Below, one piece after another: positions 59,791 to 64,000 of a stretch of 64,000 bases of DNA; the stretch's first letter is position 1; each line of letters begins with the position of its first letter. Both the position numbers and the translations under genes were made by a program. Below the pieces are notes generated by a model. That model was given only the letters and a program-made list of their open reading frames with translations, was not told the DNA's origin and made no database searches. The stretch is from assembly GCF_022810305.1 (NCBI RefSeq), contig NZ_JALGQH010000001.1:310001-374000 (forward strand), written 5' to 3'. The stretch is from Rhodococcus sp. ARC_M6 (GTDB lineage Bacteria > Actinomycetota > Actinomycetes > Mycobacteriales > Mycobacteriaceae).

Positions 59791-59826
59791 CAAATGCCCC
59801 GCAACTTTACGTTTGCGGGGCATTTG
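59791..59826. terminator. hairpin downstream of the aminotransferase gene
   Basis: CAAATGCCCCGCAA pairs perfectly with TTGCGGGGCATTTG (14 bp stem, eight-base loop). It lies 25 bp after the end of the minus-strand aminotransferase and after the plus-strand small ORF, so it can act in both directions. Confidence 0.85.
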
Positions 59827-59850
59827 TACATCAAGAGATTTGTCCGATTT

Positions 59851-61104
59851 TTACTGCTTGTAGCTGGTGAGGAAGTTGCCGAATCGTTCGATGGCCACCG
59901 CGAGGTCTCGAGCCCACGGCAAAGTCACAATGCGTAGATGGTCATGATTGGGCCAATTGAAACCGGTTCCCTGGACCATGAGGATCTTTTCCTGAAGAAG
60001 AAGATCCTGAACCAACTTCTCGTCGTTGTGAATTTCGTGCACATTCGGATCCAGACGAGGGAACGCGTACAGCGCACCACGCGGCTTCACGCATGAGACG
60101 CCCGGAATCATGTTCAGACGCTCCCAGGCGACATCGCGCTGTTCGAGTAGACGCCCTCCCGGGAGAATCAGGTCCTCAATGCTTTGATGGCCGCCCAGTG
60201 CGACCTGGATGGCGTGCTGCCCCGGAACATTCGGGCACAAGCGCGTCGACGCCAGGAGGTCTAGACCCTCGAGGAATCCGGCCGCATGGTCCTTCGGACC
60301 GGTGATGGCAACCCAGCCCGAACGGTAGCCGGCAACGCGGTACGCCTTCGAGAGACCGTTGAACGTCAGGCACAACAGATCGGGAGCCAGCGTCGCGAGT
60401 GAGATGTGCTTCGCGTCGTCGTAAAGGATCTTGTCGTAAATCTCGTCTGCCAGCAGCAGCAGTTGATGTTTGCGTGCCAGATCGACCAATTGCTGGAGAA
60501 TTTCCATCGAGTACACCGCACCCGTGGGGTTATTCGGGTTGATGACCAGCAGCGCCTTGGTCTTGTCGGTGATCTTGGATTCGATATCCGCGATATCGGG
60601 ATTCCAATCATTGCCCTCGTCGCACAGGTAGTGGACCGGGGTGCCACCGGACAGGCTGGTCATGGCAGTCCACAGCGGGTAGTCGGGAGCTGGGATCAGC
60701 ACCTCGTCGCCGTTGTTGAGCAATGCCTGCATGGTCATCGTGATCAACTCGGACACGCCGTTACCGAGGTAGATGTCATCGACATCGAGCTCGGGGAATC
60801 CCGGTACCAATTCGTAACGCGTCACGATCGCGCGCCTGGCCGACAAAATTCCCTTGGACTCCGAATACCCCTGTGCATAGGGAAGGGCTGCAATCATGTC
60901 GCGCATGATCACGTCCGGGGCATCAAAACCGAACGGTGCAGGGTTGCCGATGTTGAGCTTGAGGATCCGGTGCCCTTCCGCCTCCAACCGGGCGGCATGC
61001 GCGTGCACCGGTCCACGGATTTCGTACAGGACGTTCTGGAGCTTCGACGACTGCTCCAGCTCGCGAGGCGGCTGACGATGGCGGACGGGTTCTGGTGTGC
61101 TCAC
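59851..61104 (-). CDS. alaA: pyridoxal-phosphate aminotransferase, AlaA-like
   Basis: A 417-residue class I/II aminotransferase. Features: LNIGNPAPFGFDAPD (about residue 50), YSESKGILSARRAI, the GNGVSELITMTMQALLNNGDEVL block (in parts), VINPNNPTGAVYS (about 188), and the PLP lysine in FNGLSKAYRVAGYRSGW (about 251). Similar to AlaA alanine/glutamate-pyruvate aminotransferases and to the mycobacterial enzyme in the corresponding region. It should interconvert alanine and pyruvate with glutamate/2-oxoglutarate. Substrate preference is inferred from family. Confidence 0.87.
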   Translation of the reverse strand: MSTPEPVRHRQPPRELEQSSKLQNVLYEIRGPVHAHAARLEAEGHRILKLNIGNPAPFGFDAPDVIMRDMIAALPYAQGYSESKGILSARRAIVTRYELVPGFPELDVDDIYLGNGVSELITMTMQALLNNGDEVLIPAPDYPLWTAMTSLSGGTPVHYLCDEGNDWNPDIADIESKITDKTKALLVINPNNPTGAVYSMEILQQLVDLARKHQLLLLADEIYDKILYDDAKHISLATLAPDLLCLTFNGLSKAYRVAGYRSGWVAITGPKDHAAGFLEGLDLLASTRLCPNVPGQHAIQVALGGHQSIEDLILPGGRLLEQRDVAWERLNMIPGVSCVKPRGALYAFPRLDPNVHEIHNDEKLVQDLLLQEKILMVQGTGFNWPNHDHLRIVTLPWARDLAVAIERFGNFLTSYKQ

Positions 61105-61175
61105 GACTTACATGATTCCACTTCTGCGCAAGTGGATTGTTCGGGGCACGGCCGACGTGTCCTATCCTCGACAAG

Positions 61176-63113
61176 ATGACGCAGACCGACGTGATCGCAG
61201 CACCGTACGGATCGTGGACTTCTCCCATCAGCGCAGCAGATCTTGCCGCTGGTGGACATCCCGTCGAAGGTGGCCGCTACGTAGGTGGCGACGTCTGGTG
61301 GTCGGAGTTGCGGCCGACAGAGGGCGGACGCGTGGCCGTCCGTCGCATCGCAGTAGACGGCCTGCCCATCGACGTCCTGCCCGCGCCGTGGAACGCCCGA
61401 ACACGGGTTCACGAATACGGCGGCGGTGCGTGGACAGCCACGGATGCCGGACAACTCGTGTTCAGCGAATTCTCGGACCAGCGGGTGTACGTCCTTGAAG
61501 GCTTCACCCCACGGGCCTTGACGCCGGAGCCCACTGCGCCCGCAGCGTTGCGCTACGCGGACCTGTCGATCATTGGCGACGAAGTGTGGGCCGTGCGGGA
61601 GTCACATGCGGCGGACGGTTCGATAACGCGAGATATCTGCGCCATCCCGCTCGACGGTAGCGGTGATATTCGCTCGATAGTCGGAGGTTCGGATTTCCTG
61701 GCGTACCCGCGACTCTCGCCGGGCGGAACCAAAATCGCCTGGATCGCCTGGAACCATCCACAGATGCCCTGGGACGGAACGGAACTGCGAGTCGCGGATC
61801 TTGTCGACGGGGTAGCGGGCCCGTCTCGGATTCTCCTCGGTGGCGTCGAAGAGTCTGTGCTGCAACCGGAATGGATTACCGAAGACGAACTGTACGTAGT
61901 CAGTGACCGCAGTGGCTGGTGGAACATCTATCGGGTCGGGGTCGAGGTTACGGCACTCTGTGCCGTGGACGCCGATTTCGGGGGACCGTTGTGGCAGTTC
62001 GGCGCTCGCTGGTACGAGTTGCTCGACGACGGGAAACTTTTGACGGTTCGGACCGTCGGCACCGACGCCCTTGCCGTGCTCGACCCGGAGTCCGGGAAAT
62101 TGCGGGACCTCGAAATTCCCGGAGTCACGAGCATCAGCATCCTGCAGGTTCGGGGGGATCGTCTCCTGCTCAAGTGCGGTGGCGCCAAGGTCGCTACCGG
62201 ATTGCGCGAATTCGATTCAAGGACAGGTGATCCCAGAATTATTCGGCTGTCCGTCGAATCGTTGCCTGACGACGCCTATCTTCCGGAAGCGCGGACGGTT
62301 GTTGCGCACGGTCACGACCGTGAGGTTCATGCGGTTGCGTATCCGCCGCGAAACCCCCGATATGTCGGCCTCGACGGGGAGCTGCCGCCGTACGTCGCAT
62401 TTGTTCACGGCGGGCCCACCGCGCACGTGGCGCCGGTGCTCAACCTGGTGTACGCGTACTTCACCAGTCGCGGAATCGGTGTGGTGGACGTCAATTACGG
62501 CGGATCCACCGGCTACGGCCGCGAGTACCGCAATCGCCTTCGGGGACAGTGGGGCGTCGTCGACGTTCAAGATGTGATCACCGCGGTGACCGGACTGGCT
62601 GAACAAGGCCTTGCCGACGCGAACCGTCTGGCGATCGAAGGTGGCTCTGCCGGCGGATGGACCGTTTTGGCGGCACTGACAACTTCTGAGGTCTTTGTTT
62701 GTGGCACTTCCTATTACGGAGTCGCGGAGCTTGACGGATTTGTCAAGGAAACCCACGATTTCGAATCACGGTACATCGACGGACTGATCGGCCCACTGCC
62801 GGAATCTGCAGCACTGTATGCCGAACGTGCGCCGCTGAACAACGTCGGCGGACTGAACTGCCCGGTCTTATTGCTCCAGGGCCTCGACGATCCCATTGTT
62901 CCGCCCTCGCAAGCCGAACGCTTCCGAGATGCGCTGGTATCCAAGGGTATTCCGCACGCCTATCTGGAGTTTGCCGGTGAGTCGCATGGCTTCCGTCAAC
63001 TGTCCACGATCATCAGTGCCCGGAACGCGGAATTGTCCTTCTACGGCCAGGTTATGGGATTCACGCCGCCGGGTATTCCGAAGCTGAAACTGTGGACTGT
63101 TTCAGACTCCTGA
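61176..63113 (+). CDS. S9 family peptidase (prolyl oligopeptidase type)
   Basis: A 645-residue serine peptidase from ATG 61176. The N-terminal two-thirds is a beta-propeller with repeated WxxY-like strands (HEYGGGAWTATD, SFLAYPRLSPGG-like, QPEWITEDELYVVSD). The C-terminal alpha/beta-hydrolase domain has HGGPTAHVAPVLN, the nucleophile elbow EGGSAGGWT (about residue 487), GLDDPIVPPSQAE with the Asp (about 570), and ESHGFRQ with the His (about 603). It cleaves short peptides, probably in the cytoplasm. A TATCCT box a few bases before the ATG and no ribosome site suggest a leaderless mRNA. An upstream in-frame start at 61137 is less likely. Confidence 0.9.
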   Translation: MTQTDVIAAPYGSWTSPISAADLAAGGHPVEGGRYVGGDVWWSELRPTEGGRVAVRRIAVDGLPIDVLPAPWNARTRVHEYGGGAWTATDAGQLVFSEFSDQRVYVLEGFTPRALTPEPTAPAALRYADLSIIGDEVWAVRESHAADGSITRDICAIPLDGSGDIRSIVGGSDFLAYPRLSPGGTKIAWIAWNHPQMPWDGTELRVADLVDGVAGPSRILLGGVEESVLQPEWITEDELYVVSDRSGWWNIYRVGVEVTALCAVDADFGGPLWQFGARWYELLDDGKLLTVRTVGTDALAVLDPESGKLRDLEIPGVTSISILQVRGDRLLLKCGGAKVATGLREFDSRTGDPRIIRLSVESLPDDAYLPEARTVVAHGHDREVHAVAYPPRNPRYVGLDGELPPYVAFVHGGPTAHVAPVLNLVYAYFTSRGIGVVDVNYGGSTGYGREYRNRLRGQWGVVDVQDVITAVTGLAEQGLADANRLAIEGGSAGGWTVLAALTTSEVFVCGTSYYGVAELDGFVKETHDFESRYIDGLIGPLPESAALYAERAPLNNVGGLNCPVLLLQGLDDPIVPPSQAERFRDALVSKGIPHAYLEFAGESHGFRQLSTIISARNAELSFYGQVMGFTPPGIPKLKLWTVSDS

Positions 63114-63431
63114 GCATGAGCCGTTCTGCATCGCTTGAACCATCTCCTCGGTGCTGGGAGCCGGTGGGAGTGTGTAGCTATTCTCTCGGTCGAAGGCGTC
63201 GATCATGCACCCCACAGGAGTAACACCACATCCCGTGATGTGAACTCTTCGCGCAACCGCCCTGTCGCTTTCGCCTTCGTGACCAATTTCTCGAATCCTC
63301 GGTAGGCGGCGCTGCGCTTGGCTTCGAACGCAGCGGAATGGTGAAACTGCGGTCTTCATGCTGCATGGGGTACACGCGCTCGTCGTAGGTGCAAAAGCCG
63401 CGCCAGGATTCGAAACGGGGGGAGTGAGCAC
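63102..63431 (-). CDS. questionable ORF, possible decayed gene
   Basis: A 109-residue frame overlapping the 3' end of the peptidase gene by 12 bases. Its C-terminal part (VHITGCGVTPVGCMIDAFDR, TLPPAPSTEEMVQAM) looks protein-like, with three cysteines, whereas the N-terminal part is arginine-rich and unconvincing. GTG start inside an inverted-repeat region and no ribosome site. It may be the remnant of a frameshifted gene. Confidence 0.25.
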   Translation of the reverse strand: MLTPPVSNPGAAFAPTTSACTPCSMKTAVSPFRCVRSQAQRRLPRIREIGHEGESDRAVARRVHITGCGVTPVGCMIDAFDRENSYTLPPAPSTEEMVQAMQNGSCSGV

Positions 63432-63503
63432 CGTCTGTGCATAGTGAGCACTGCTTTCAGCAAGCGGGAGAGGATGCTCACTGTGCAGAAGGGGTGCTCA
63501 CTC
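63422..63503. repeat. long imperfect inverted repeat built from GTGAGCAC motifs
   Basis: Arms at 63422-63450 and 63475-63503 are complementary with few mismatches. Each contains two copies of GTGAGCA(C) or its complement TGCTCAC. The loop is 24 bases. It lies between a convergent peptidase gene and the repeat-protein gene and could be a cluster of operator sites or a large RNA hairpin. Confidence 0.7.
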
Positions 63504-63526
63504 GCCGGGGCCGGTCCCGGGAAACA

Positions 63527-63558
63527 CGAACGCCCCCGCTCGGAAGCGGGGGCGTTCG
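63527..63558 (-). terminator. hairpin terminator of the Ala/Pro-rich gene
   Basis: CGAACGCCCCCGCT pairs perfectly with AGCGGGGGCGTTCG around a four-base loop. It lies 13 bp beyond the stop of the minus-strand gene at 63571. Confidence 0.9.
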
Positions 63559-63570
63559 GGTGTGGAGCGG

Positions 63571-64000
63571 TTACTTCTTGCGGCCGGGAGCCTTTGCGCC
63601 GGACTTGAATCCGAGTCCACCGGGCTTGGCGGCCGGGGGAGCCGGAGTCTCGGCAGCAGCAGCCTTGGGTGCCTCAGCGGCCGGTGCTTCGACGGCCGGT
63701 GTTTCCGCGACTGCCGGTGCTTCGACGGCCGGTGTTTCCGCGACTGCCGGTGCTTCTACAGCCGGTGTTTCCGCGACGGGTGCAGCAGCCGGAGCTGCCT
63801 TACGCGCGCCGGGAGCTTTTGCGCCGGACTTGAATCCGAGCCCGCCGGCCTTGGCAACCGGAGCTGCCTTGGGTGCCTCGGCAACAGGTGCCTCAGCAGC
63901 GGGTGCTTCGACGACAGGAGCAGCGGCAGGTGCTTCAGCGGGTGCAGCGGCGGCCGGAGCAGCCTTTGCGCCCGGAGCCTTTGCCCCACCCTTCATCTGC
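63571..64000 (-). CDS. Ala/Pro-rich repeat protein, partial
   Basis: At least 142 codons; the frame is open to the right edge and the first Met in the window (63996) sits inside a repeat, so the gene probably continues. It is made almost entirely of repeats: a basic block GGLGFKSGAKAPG (two copies plus a variant MKGGAKAPG at the edge) alternates with Ala/Pro/Glu segments (ETPAVEAPAVA, three near-identical units). The C-terminus is basic (APGRKK). The composition recalls histone-like or HBHA-like low-complexity tails, but no globular domain is visible. Function unknown; it could be the tail of a larger DNA-binding or cell-surface protein. Confidence 0.65.
   Translation of the reverse strand, partial: QMKGGAKAPGAKAAPAAAAPAEAPAAAPVVEAPAAEAPVAEAPKAAPVAKAGGLGFKSGAKAPGARKAAPAAAPVAETPAVEAPAVAETPAVEAPAVAETPAVEAPAAEAPKAAAAETPAPPAAKPGGLGFKSGAKAPGRKK

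Overview
This window is high-GC chromosomal DNA from an actinobacterium, most likely a Rhodococcus or close Nocardiaceae relative. That is an inference from the frequent GTG/TTG starts, the gene families present (GAF-ANTAR regulators, IclR/TetR control of catabolic genes, a Hsp70-like protein with a proline-rich tail, DUF4012, a tyrosine autokinase) and the combination of tRNA-Gly, dcd, ugd and an alaA-type aminotransferase in one neighbourhood. No insertion sequence, integrase, phage gene or CRISPR array was seen.

Left part (1-16 kb), small-molecule metabolism. At the left edge are an acyl-CoA ligase, a partial OB-fold/zinc-ribbon protein, and a divergent aromatic-acid-type MFS transporter with a TetR regulator. 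Next come tRNA-Gly(CCC), an alpha/beta hydrolase, a TetR regulator and a Baeyer-Villiger-type flavin monooxygenase; these could form a ketone-to-ester-to-acid-plus-alcohol route. Then follow dcd, two small membrane proteins and a GDSL hydrolase. The last group is an IclR regulator and an APC permease, divergent from a compact Tat-signal amine oxidase / exported Rid-family protein / TatA operon. A cold-shock gene closes the section.

Middle left (16-23 kb), signalling and sugar nucleotides. An RsbW-like anti-sigma kinase lies behind a plausible SigB/SigF-type promoter and is followed by four GAF-ANTAR proteins (two per strand). galU, manA and an HTH regulator come next.

Centre (23-56 kb), a cell-surface polysaccharide locus. 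A 1.2 kb gene-free leader precedes an almost gap-free operon: a polyprenyl-phosphate sugar transferase, an Alg14/Alg13-type fused glycosyltransferase, a GT-B glycosyltransferase, a nitroreductase-fold protein, a Wzy polymerase, a Wzx flippase, a pyruvyl transferase and a UDP-glucose dehydrogenase. A terminator and a convergent DUF4012 gene follow. Then comes a single 16-kb gene for a five-module NRPS (C-A-T x5 plus TE), followed by the Wzc-type tyrosine autokinase, a tiny 35-residue ORF lying between two strong hairpins, the Wzb-type phosphatase, and a second UDP-glucose dehydrogenase. GalU, ManA and the two Ugd paralogues can supply UDP-Glc, mannose phosphates and UDP-GlcA. The NRPS inside a Wzx/Wzy locus is the most unusual feature. 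Its second adenylation domain carries the textbook threonine code; the other four codes are not ones I can assign.

Right part (56-64 kb): a Hsp70-like membrane protein, a YibE/F membrane protein, a possible small secreted protein, an AlaA-type aminotransferase, an S9 prolyl-oligopeptidase-family peptidase, a structured intergenic inverted-repeat region, and an Ala/Pro-rich repeat protein that runs off the right edge.
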